This document shows positions 1 to 5,194 of a stretch of DNA of 5,811 nt, piece by piece; position 1 is the stretch's first letter, and each line of letters opens with the position of its first letter. The translations under genes and the position numbers were made by a program. The notes below the pieces were generated by a model. That model saw only the letters and a program-made list of their open reading frames with translations, was not told the origin of the DNA and did no database searches. The DNA is from Candidatus Latescibacteria bacterium 4484_7 (GTDB lineage Bacteria > Krumholzibacteriota > Krumholzibacteriia > Krumholzibacteriales > Krumholzibacteriaceae). The stretch spans positions 1-5,811 of the forward strand of contig NATK01000141.1 of NCBI GenBank assembly GCA_002085285.1, in the 5' to 3' direction.

Positions 1-239
1 GCCCCCTTGTGCTTGCTCATGTCGATCACTTCTGCCGCCTTGGCTATCGCTTTGAAGGCAGCCTCGAGCACCGCTTCGGGCGGCCCGATGAACGTAACTA
101 CCGTTCGGTTCGTATCCTTGCCGGGATCGACGTCGAGGAGCTTGACCCCTTCGACCGATTTGACCTCCCCGGCGATCTGCTCGATCTTCTGCATGTCGCG
201 GCCTTCACTGAAATTGGGAACGCATTCAACGAGTTTCAT
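1..239 (-). CDS. ftcD: Glutamate formimidoyltransferase, N-terminal part (cut by window edge)
   Basis: This gene reads leftward and runs off the window, leaving 79 complete codons plus GC (alanine) of the next. It transfers the formimino group from N-formimino-glutamate to tetrahydrofolate, a cytosolic step linking histidine degradation to one-carbon metabolism. The protein opens with MKLVECVPNFSEGRD, the hallmark start of the family. LLDVDPGKDTNRTVVTF (residues 34-50), IGPPEAV (51-57) and IDMSKHKG (72-79) follow at the spacing seen in animal FTCD. The catalytic histidine of the HPRMG motif would fall just past the edge. The start is the ATG at 237-239, preceded by a purine-rich GGGAGAGTGAAAGG. 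It is divergent from the TIM-barrel gene at 475. Whether a cyclodeaminase domain is fused downstream cannot be seen. Identification is strong, by family motif recognition. Confidence 0.92.
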   Translation of the reverse strand, partial: MKLVECVPNFSEGRDMQKIEQIAGEVKSVEGVKLLDVDPGKDTNRTVVTFIGPPEAVLEAAFKAIAKAAEVIDMSKHKG

Positions 240-474
240 TCCTTTCACTCTCCCTCGATACAATGAACGAATTGGTTGCCTTCGTTTCTCGGTTGATGTT
301 GCAGTAGACTATCCCGACGAGCGAGGCGGATCCCTTTTGCTTGAAAGATCCATTTCTCTGTGTTAGCTTCTCGCTCGAGGAATCGATAATGGAAGAATAT
401 ACATTGAGCATTGCACAGGTCAAGAAAAGGTTGCACCTGTGTCGACCGGCTGACCGCGGCCTTGGAGAAGTAAA
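240..474. other. Divergent intergenic region (235 bp)
   Basis: This stretch separates the leftward formimidoyltransferase from the rightward TIM-barrel gene and must hold promoters for both unless transcription reads through. I see no good sigma-70 pair. TTGAAA (341-346) resembles a -35 box, and GATAAT (385-390) and TATACA (398-403) resemble -10 boxes, but none pair at 16-18 bp spacing. The only clear structure is the inverted repeat at 414-441. Open frames crossing it on the minus strand lack SD sequences and family motifs, so I treat it as non-coding. Confidence 0.6.
414..441. promoter_or_regulatory. Inverted repeat, possible operator or mRNA hairpin
   Basis: The arms CACAGGT (414-420) and ACCTGTG (435-441) are perfect 7-bp inverted copies around a 14-base loop. 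Arm centres are 21 bp apart, two helical turns, as expected for a dimeric regulator binding one face of DNA. The left halves also share a direct TTGCAC (411-416 and 431-436). The element ends 33 bases before the ATG at 475, a place where an operator or 5' leader hairpin could act. No T-run follows, so a terminator is unlikely. The function is inference only. Confidence 0.35.
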
Positions 475-1251
475 ATGAAAATAGAGCTCTTCCTCAGCAC
501 TCCGATCGAGAAACTCGTCGAAAGCATACCCTTTCTTGCCGATAACGATCTGCATCCCGAGGTGAGGATGGCAAAGGTCGACTACATAATGAACCTCGAC
601 ATGGATGAGGCAAAGAGAATCGGTGACGAGCTTTCGAAGAGAGGTCTTCGTGTGTTCACTCACGGTCCCTTTTTCGGGCTCGATATAGCGAGTATGGACA
701 GGCACATTTCGGAGTACACCGCGGAGAGCCTGATCAGAGGAATAGAGACGACCGCAGCTCTCGGAGCCGAGGTTATGGTGATGCATTCGGGTTTTATCCC
801 CTTCTTCTCGCGAGGCGGTCGGAGGCACTGGTTAAGAAACTGGAGCGAGAGGATGCTCCCCGTCTTGGATAGAGCCCGGGAGAGCGGAGTCACTGTAGCG
901 CTCGAGAACACATGGGAGGAAAGGCCCGAGCTCTTTGCCTTTCTCGTCGAGCAGTTGCCCGAGGGCTCGATAGCTGTTTGCATTGACACGGGGCATTTGA
1001 ATGTCTTTTCGCACATCTCGGTGTGGAAGTGGTGGCAGGCGGTCGGGGATAGAGTCGTAGCGATGCACCTTCACGACAATGACGGCACCTCGGACGACCA
1101 TCTCGCACCGGGAAGGGGCACTTTCGATTTTGCCGCACTCGGCGAGATCTTGAGTAAACGTGATACCTTGCCGCTCCTCGATCTCGAGATAGACAGAGAG
1201 CAGGCTCTCAGAGGCAAAGATTATCTCGAGGCCTTATGGGGCGGTCTGTGA
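475..1251 (+). CDS. TIM-barrel metalloenzyme, endonuclease IV / sugar phosphate isomerase-epimerase superfamily
   Basis: This 258-residue protein belongs to the xylose isomerase-like TIM-barrel superfamily (AP_endonuc_2 type). Its metal-site motifs appear in order: THGPF (H63), MHSGF (H104), LENTWEERPE (E144), CIDTGH (D171, H174), MHLHDND (H198), SDDHLAPGRG (D207, H209) and DLEID (E238). Each of the nine metal-ligand positions of E. coli endonuclease IV is matched, so a di- or trinuclear metal site is likely. Many proteins annotated as sugar phosphate isomerase/epimerase carry a similar HLHDN..DDHL.PG.G block, so the substrate cannot be decided. It is somewhat shorter than Nfo (about 280 residues). 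The start ATG has GGAGAAG seven bases upstream. It is the first of four rightward genes, 138 bp before the Mre11-like nuclease, a context that allows a DNA-repair role. It is probably cytosolic, with no signal peptide. Confidence 0.88.
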   Translation: MKIELFLSTPIEKLVESIPFLADNDLHPEVRMAKVDYIMNLDMDEAKRIGDELSKRGLRVFTHGPFFGLDIASMDRHISEYTAESLIRGIETTAALGAEVMVMHSGFIPFFSRGGRRHWLRNWSERMLPVLDRARESGVTVALENTWEERPELFAFLVEQLPEGSIAVCIDTGHLNVFSHISVWKWWQAVGDRVVAMHLHDNDGTSDDHLAPGRGTFDFAALGEILSKRDTLPLLDLEIDREQALRGKDYLEALWGGL

Positions 1252-1389
1252 ACCGAGACACATGGCAGAGAGCTCGATGGCAGCAGTCAACAGAGATGAG
1301 CGGCGATGTGAATTGAGGATAGAGCGGCGGAGGGATTCGAATGCATGACGGTTCCTCGACGTCTATTTATGGGTGAGCAGGGGGCTTTG
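1252..1389 (+). other. Intergenic leader before the nuclease gene
   Basis: This 138-bp stretch is purine-rich and has no terminator-like hairpin. It carries two copies of GAGCGGCG (around 1297-1304 and 1323-1330) and a GGAGGG SD at 1329-1334. That SD sits 6 bases before the ATG at 1341 (short leader frame) and 10 bases before the ATG at 1345. The 1345 start would add 15 residues, MTVPRRLFMGEQGAL, to the nuclease. I prefer 1390 because the family's conserved region begins directly after MKPVK and AGGGGG (1379-1384) lies five bases upstream of it. Confidence 0.5.
1341..1376 (+). CDS. Possible 11-codon leader peptide upstream of the nuclease
   Basis: ATG at 1341 opens a frame encoding MHDGSSTSIYG and stops at TGA 1374-1376, which overlaps the start of the nuclease's own SD region (GAGCAGGGGG). 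Its SD, GGAGGG at 1329-1334, sits at optimal 6-base spacing, better than for the in-frame nuclease ATG at 1345. Translation here would end 13 bases before the preferred nuclease start and could couple to it. There is no conservation evidence and the peptide has no recognisable attenuator composition, so this is a weak call. Confidence 0.2.
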   Translation: MHDGSSTSIYG

Positions 1390-2532
1390 ATGAAACCGGT
1401 CAAGATCATTCATACGGCTGATATCCATATCGGTGCTTCATTCGAGGCGTTCGGCGTGAAGGGGGCGGAGCACAGGGAATCGGTCAAGGATGCGTTTGCG
1501 AGAATAGTGCGGAAGGCCGCGGATGAAGGTTATGACCTGATGATAATCGCAGGCGATCTCTTCGACAAGGCTTTCGGTGTTCCGGAGCGTGACATTTCAT
1601 TCGTGCTCGGGAGGATGCGAGAACTCTCAGGTAGATGTAAGGCATTGATTCTTCCCGGCAGCCACGATTTTTGGGCTCCCGGTTCCGTCTATGAACTCAA
1701 TCTCGATAGATTCGAATCTGTTGCGGGTGTCTCGATCGTAAGACCCGGAAGGGAAAGTATCGTTTATCCGGAGCTCGACCTTGTCGTTCACGGCCGGGCG
1801 CTCTCGGGAGGCAAATCTTCGCAAGATCCATTGGATGGCCTTGAACCGGACCATTCTTGCAGGTGGAATATCGCCGTCGCACACGGCTCGGTTGTATCGG
1901 CCATGAAGGCTGCAGAAGATGTCGATATCCCGATCAATATAGGCGAAGTGGACGGGGGGTTCGACTACATCGCTCTCGGACACTGGCATTCTTTCAGAGA
2001 AATAAACAGGGGGAATCCTCCCGTTGTCTATTGCGGTTCGCCCGAACTGATCGCAAGGGATCAGAAAGGTTCGGGATACATTGTCTCTCTGGAGTTCTCG
2101 GAAGACGGCGTGTCGATTGCCCCGGAGAGAATCGGCAGGGTGAGCGTGGAGTATGTTACGGTGGACGCTTCCGGAATTCGCACGACTGAGGAGCTCGTCG
2201 GTGCTGTGAAGAAGCAGTCAGAGCCCGATCGATTGAAAGTGGTGGAGATTACTTTCACCGGGCTTCTCGAATTCGATGCGGCGGTCGATTTTGATGCGGC
2301 AGCGGAAGAGCTCGAAGAGGAATATTTCTCAGTCGTCATCGCAGGCGCTTTGCCTCATAGGAGGATCACGCGCGAAGAGCTCGCTGAGCTTGCGAAAGGC
2401 ACCGTCGTGGGCAAGTTCGCCGAGCTCCTACTCGAGAGGATCGAGAACGCCGAGGAAGAGGAGCGTTCTTTATATGAAGAGGCTCTTCAAATAGGTCTCC
2501 AGCTATTCAAGGGGAACAATCCACTCGGTTGA
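1390..2532 (+). CDS. Mre11/SbcD/YhaO-family DNA repair nuclease (metallophosphoesterase)
   Basis: This 380-residue protein (from the ATG at 1390) is a calcineurin-like phosphoesterase of the Mre11/SbcD group, expected to nick or degrade DNA ends with a Rad50-like partner. The phosphodiesterase motifs are in order: TADIHIG (D11, H13), AGDLFDKA (D56, D59), PGSHDFW (S91, H92, D93), VAHGSV (H165) and LGHWHSF (H198, H200). Motif III is GSHD where most Mre11 proteins have GNHD. The Asn is normally a metal ligand, so the site is altered at one position while the catalytic-type His and Asp remain. The last ~100 residues are acidic and helical (EELEEEY, LLLERIENAEEEER), matching the partner-binding region of the family. 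The Rad50-like ATPase follows after 190 bp, a canonical pairing. YhaO is the likeliest relative because the partner is YhaN-like. Confidence 0.92.
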   Translation: MKPVKIIHTADIHIGASFEAFGVKGAEHRESVKDAFARIVRKAADEGYDLMIIAGDLFDKAFGVPERDISFVLGRMRELSGRCKALILPGSHDFWAPGSVYELNLDRFESVAGVSIVRPGRESIVYPELDLVVHGRALSGGKSSQDPLDGLEPDHSCRWNIAVAHGSVVSAMKAAEDVDIPINIGEVDGGFDYIALGHWHSFREINRGNPPVVYCGSPELIARDQKGSGYIVSLEFSEDGVSIAPERIGRVSVEYVTVDASGIRTTEELVGAVKKQSEPDRLKVVEITFTGLLEFDAAVDFDAAAEELEEEYFSVVIAGALPHRRITREELAELAKGTVVGKFAELLLERIENAEEEERSLYEEALQIGLQLFKGNNPLG

Positions 2533-2683
2533 TGAAGCCGGGTGTCAATGACCGCTGAGGAAGCCGGGGGCGGCAACCGTTGAGTAGGGCGAAGTCTGTG
2601 GCGGCTGATGAAGCCGAAGCCTGGCGACAGTTGAGTCCGGAGCGGCGGCGAGGAAACGAAGAGAGGATCGCGACCTCAACCGT
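2530..2683. repeat. Degenerate 25-26 bp tandem repeat, about six units, between nuclease and ATPase genes
   Basis: Units begin at 2530, 2556, 2581, 2606 and 2632 (spacing 26, 25, 25, 26), each opening with TGA. Aligned openings are TGATGAAGCCGG, TGAGGAAGCCGG, TGAGTAGGGCGA, TGATGAAGCCGA and TGAGTCCGGAGC. Most end in a GGC/GGCG-rich half. A more diverged sixth unit from about 2658 is supported by CAACCGTTG at 2677-2685, which repeats 2574-2582 exactly four periods (103 bp) earlier. The first unit overlaps the nuclease stop codon (TGA 2530-2532). The period is not a multiple of three and there is no SD-led frame, so it is non-coding. It fills most of an otherwise unexplained operon spacer. Confidence 0.75.
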
Positions 2684-2694
2684 TGTTTAATTCG

Positions 2695-2716
2695 TAAGGA
2701 GATGTGACGCAGGGAG
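2695..2716 (+). promoter_or_regulatory. Two stacked Shine-Dalgarno elements before the YhaN-like gene
   Basis: AGGGAG at 2711-2716 lies six bases before the ATG at 2723 and decides that start. The ATG at 2718 is out of frame and too close to the SD. A stronger TAAGGAG (2695-2701) lies farther up and abuts an ATG-TGA start-stop pair (2702-2707), too close for normal initiation. The upstream element might hold a 30S subunit in standby, but that is speculation. Confidence 0.45.
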
Positions 2717-2722
2717 AATGGT

Positions 2723-4582
2723 ATGTGGATCGAAAGCCTGAAGCTCAAGAATTTTTTGCTCTTCAAGGATGCCCTCATCAGATTCGATCGGCATTTCAAC
2801 CTCGTTCTATATCCCAATGAGAGTGGCAAGAGCAGCCTGTTCAAGGCGATCGTGACTTTGCTTTTCAAGAGCGCATACTCCAGCGGTAAGAGGCTCTCCT
2901 CGCTGAAGAATTGGGACAGCGATTCTCTGTTCGCACTCGAGGCGGTCCTCCACTTCGGTGACGAATCCTTCAAGGTGAAGAGAGACTACGAGGCGCACGA
3001 TCAGGCCGTTTATTCCCTGAACGATGAGGCGCCAATAGCGGAGCGGCGAAAGGTCGATCGACTTTTCGACGAGAAGCTGTTGATCTCTGACGAAGCGCTT
3101 TTCATGCGCCTATGCGGAGTGAGGCACGAGGAGCTCGATCTCGTTAAGAGTGGTTCGAGATCGATCGGAGAGGAGGTCGAGGGAATCCTCACCGGTGGCA
3201 GCGGTGTGTCGTGCGGAAAGGTGCTCAAGTCGCTTGCAGGATACAGGAATAGCCTTGCAAGAGGACTCGAAAAGCCTGCGAATGAGGAGAACTGGGGTCC
3301 CGTGAAGAGGCTCGCTGAAGAGATAAAGGATTTGGAAGAGAGGCTGGCCAAAGGCGAAGAGATCGAGAAAGAACGAATAAAACTGAGCCAAACTCTCTCC
3401 GAAATGAGGAGCGAAGCCATTGCCTTGAGAGAAGAGCTTGAAGTGAAAAAGAAGGCGCTGGAGAGGGCTGAAGAGCTGTCGAATCTCGAGGAGGAGGAGA
3501 AGAGAAAAATTGCCGAGGCGGAGAGGTTGCGCAAGAGGTTCGAGAAGGCGAGGCGATTGAATGAAGAGGCCGCAGCGCTTGAGCGAAGGCGGAATGAAAT
3601 CCCCGTAGCACTGAGGACGCTGAGTGAGGGGGAGATAATAAGGTTGAAGGTAAACATTGAAAGAGAGCTCGACCTCAAGGAGAAAACGGAAAAGGCGGAG
3701 ACGAAGAGGCGCAAGGAAACCTTGTCATGGAGTCTCCCCGCAGCCCTTGCAGCGTTGTTCGGCTTGATTGCAGCCGGATCGTTTTTCGGTCAAGTGGGAC
3801 GCGGGAAGCTTCATATAGTATTTGTATCCGTTGCAGCGATTCTTTTTGTCATCGCTGTTGTCTGGTTGTGGAGAACGATAAGCAGAAGGGCGAGCTCGCC
3901 GGACATTGGAACGGAAGAACTGAAGCGCTTATCTCTGGAGAGAAAGGCCTGGAGTGGCGATGTACGGGTCTCCAAGGCCAGGGAGTTCCTCGAGAGGGCA
4001 CATGCATTGGCCAGAGAGAAGGAGGCCGTCGATATAAAGATAGGCGAACTGCTGGAGGGCGAAAAAAGCGATCTCGGAAGCCTGCTCAAAGATCTCGACA
4101 GCGAATTCGGCAGGGTGTCGGTCGAGCTCAGGGGATTGAAGGAGAGGATAAAGGAGCTTGAGAGATACAGGGTCAAAGCGGAAGAGCTCACCAGAATCGA
4201 GGGGGACGTAACCTCCCTTTCAGAGCGAGTCGAAGAAGTTGAAAAGGCAATATCGGAGCTTTCGCATAGGCTCTACGCATTAGAGACGGAGGACACGGCC
4301 GAGCTCAACGAACGCATAACCGATGCAAAGAGCAAGGGGACGAGAGACCAGGTGTATCTCGCAGTGCGTCTGGCTCTCGTCGAGCTCCTCAGTTCAGCCG
4401 ATCCTGTTCCGATTATCCTTGACGATCCGTTCGTTCACTTCGATGATGAAAGAAGATGGGAAGCGTTCGAGTTGCTGATGGAGTTTGCAAAGAAGCATCA
4501 GGTCATCTTTCTTTCTTGTGAAACGGACAGGCGTTTCCCGGATGGCGTGTACAGGGTCGATTTGCCTGCTGCACAAGGGTAA
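2723..4582 (+). CDS. YhaN/Rad50-like ATPase with central transmembrane hairpin
   Basis: This 619-residue SMC/Rad50-type ATPase is the probable partner of the Mre11-like nuclease. The N-terminal half-site runs IESLKLKNFLLFKD and then the P-loop LYPNESGKSSLF (Y30-F40). A YhaN-type segment follows, with LCGVRHEEL (130-138), ILTGGSG (155-161) and NEENWGPVKRLAEE (187-200). A Glu/Lys/Arg coiled coil spans about 195-335, and two hydrophobic helices (about 335-356 and 363-383) are joined by a short loop. A second coil runs about 395-525. The C-terminal half-site has SKGTRDQVYLAVRLA (537-551), Walker B IILDDPF (564-570) and HFDDERR. No CxxC zinc hook exists; the membrane hairpin takes its place, leaving both coils cytoplasmic. 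It is far shorter than B. subtilis YhaN (about 960 residues). The P-loop has Y30 for the usual first Gly, and K536 replaces the signature Leu. Confidence 0.92.
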   Translation: MWIESLKLKNFLLFKDALIRFDRHFNLVLYPNESGKSSLFKAIVTLLFKSAYSSGKRLSSLKNWDSDSLFALEAVLHFGDESFKVKRDYEAHDQAVYSLNDEAPIAERRKVDRLFDEKLLISDEALFMRLCGVRHEELDLVKSGSRSIGEEVEGILTGGSGVSCGKVLKSLAGYRNSLARGLEKPANEENWGPVKRLAEEIKDLEERLAKGEEIEKERIKLSQTLSEMRSEAIALREELEVKKKALERAEELSNLEEEEKRKIAEAERLRKRFEKARRLNEEAAALERRRNEIPVALRTLSEGEIIRLKVNIERELDLKEKTEKAETKRRKETLSWSLPAALAALFGLIAAGSFFGQVGRGKLHIVFVSVAAILFVIAVVWLWRTISRRASSPDIGTEELKRLSLERKAWSGDVRVSKAREFLERAHALAREKEAVDIKIGELLEGEKSDLGSLLKDLDSEFGRVSVELRGLKERIKELERYRVKAEELTRIEGDVTSLSERVEEVEKAISELSHRLYALETEDTAELNERITDAKSKGTRDQVYLAVRLALVELLSSADPVPIILDDPFVHFDDERRWEAFELLMEFAKKHQVIFLSCETDRRFPDGVYRVDLPAAQG

Positions 4583-4616
4583 AGACACTCTTTTGGCAAC
4601 TCGAAGCAGATCGTTG

Positions 4617-4625
4617 AAAGGAGGT
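4617..4625 (+). promoter_or_regulatory. Near-perfect Shine-Dalgarno of the domain II-like gene
   Basis: AAAGGAGGT matches the 16S rRNA anti-SD essentially completely and its AGGAGG core lies five bases before the ATG at 4630. It is the strongest ribosome binding site in the window. It fixes the start of the small gene and suggests it is translated more heavily than the repair genes before it. Confidence 0.8.
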
Positions 4626-4629
4626 CGAA

Positions 4630-4890
4630 ATGAAAGAGGTGGAAATCGGGGTCGTTCAAGACTATTTCTCCAGGATAGGTGTAGCTGCAATTGAGATAAC
4701 TTCGGGAACGCTAAGGGTAGGGGATAAAGTACACTTCCTCGGGCATACGACCGACTTCACGGAAGAGATCAAGTCGATGCAGATTGAGCACGACGAGGTA
4801 GATGAAGCGAAGGCGGGCGATTCGGTGGGGATAAAGGTTTCAGACAGGGTAAGGGCCAACGACAAGGTCTTCAAGGTGATCGAAGAGTAA
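4630..4890 (+). CDS. Stand-alone translation elongation factor domain II-like protein
   Basis: This 86-residue protein consists of one beta-barrel like domain II of EF-Tu/IF-2 GTPases, without any GTPase domain. Characteristic features are IGVAAIEI (16-23), GTLRVGDKV (26-34, the domain II turn), GHTTDF (38-43), KSMQIEHDEVDEAKAGDSVG (48-67) and a closing DKVFKV (78-83). Similar small proteins are annotated as elongation factor-like in several bacteria and archaea, and the fold also resembles the C-terminal domain of U32 peptidases. Its role is not established; RNA or protein binding is a guess. It has no signal peptide, so it is probably cytosolic. It starts 47 bp after the ATPase stop on the same strand and may be co-transcribed, though its own strong SD and general function suggest chance neighbourhood. 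Confidence 0.88.
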   Translation: MKEVEIGVVQDYFSRIGVAAIEITSGTLRVGDKVHFLGHTTDFTEEIKSMQIEHDEVDEAKAGDSVGIKVSDRVRANDKVFKVIEE

Positions 4891-4924
4891 TGAGGCATTG
4901 AGACGACTGGGCTGCGAGGTGTGG

Positions 4925-5191
4925 TTACTTGCCGAGAATTACTACAAGGCCGAATGCAATGAAGATTCCTCCAGATATGTACTTGAGCATCTTCGCTCCG
5001 ACGAAGGAATGAATCGCTGTCCCCAGGGCGGTTCCTATCGCTGTCGCTGTGATCATAGCAAGGGAAGCTGCAATAAAGATGAGCACGGGAGAGCGATACT
5101 TCGATGAGAGCGATATTACCGCAAGCTGAGTTTTGTCACCGAGCTCAGCGAGAAACATGACCGAGAACGTGGTAAAGAAAGTCTTCCACAT
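4925..5191 (-). CDS. UPF0016/GDT1 (TMEM165-type) membrane protein, single-domain form
   Basis: This 88-residue integral membrane protein carries the family signature ELGDKT (E16-T21) inside its first hydrophobic helix (about 5-28). Two further helices follow (about 35-57 and 67-86). Family members such as TMEM165, Gdt1 and bacterial MneA/Mnx-type proteins move Mn2+ or Ca2+ across membranes, using acidic residues of this motif. Typical members have two such domains in opposite orientation. This protein has one, so it would need to pair with itself or with a second half-size protein not visible here. The start ATG (5189-5191) has GGGAGGT upstream. The start lies three bases after the stop of the kinase-like gene, so the two are co-transcribed and probably translationally coupled. 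It converges with the rightward genes across 34 bp. Confidence 0.9.
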   Translation of the reverse strand: MWKTFFTTFSVMFLAELGDKTQLAVISLSSKYRSPVLIFIAASLAMITATAIGTALGTAIHSFVGAKMLKYISGGIFIAFGLVVILGK

Positions 5192-5194
5192 CTT

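Noticed and set aside
7..366. Plus-strand frames over the left edge
   Set aside because: They are antisense shadows of the formimidoyltransferase, whose motifs are unmistakable on the minus strand.
245..436. Minus-strand 63-codon frame in the divergent intergenic region
   Set aside because: It has no SD and no recognisable motif, and ends just before the formimidoyltransferase start. It is most likely a chance opening.
226..828. Long minus-strand frame overlapping the divergent region and the TIM-barrel gene
   Set aside because: It is antisense to a well-supported gene, overlaps the start of the formimidoyltransferase, has no good SD and shows no family motif.
2530..2690. CRISPR array
   Set aside because: Units are contiguous and degenerate, with no unique spacers between conserved repeats.
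2686..2691. TTTAAT as a -10 promoter box for the ATPase gene
   Set aside because: No -35-like hexamer lies 16-18 bp upstream, so an internal promoter cannot be supported.
2545..2973. Minus-strand frame across the repeat spacer and ATPase start
   Set aside because: It spans the 25-26 bp repeat, whose period is not a multiple of three. Its composition is low-complexity Ser/Leu/Arg with no SD or motif.
3010..3714. Serine-rich 234-codon minus-strand frame inside the ATPase gene
   Set aside because: Its Ser/Phe-rich composition is the expected antisense of Glu/Lys/Arg coiled-coil codons, and the plus-strand protein is clearly real.
2723..4582. Frameshifted or truncated SbcC
   Set aside because: Both ATPase half-sites, the coils and the hairpin are present in one uninterrupted frame, so the short length looks native rather than a deletion product.
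4891..4924. Bidirectional terminator in the convergent junction
   Set aside because: I found no stem of useful length and no T-run on either strand in these 34 bases.
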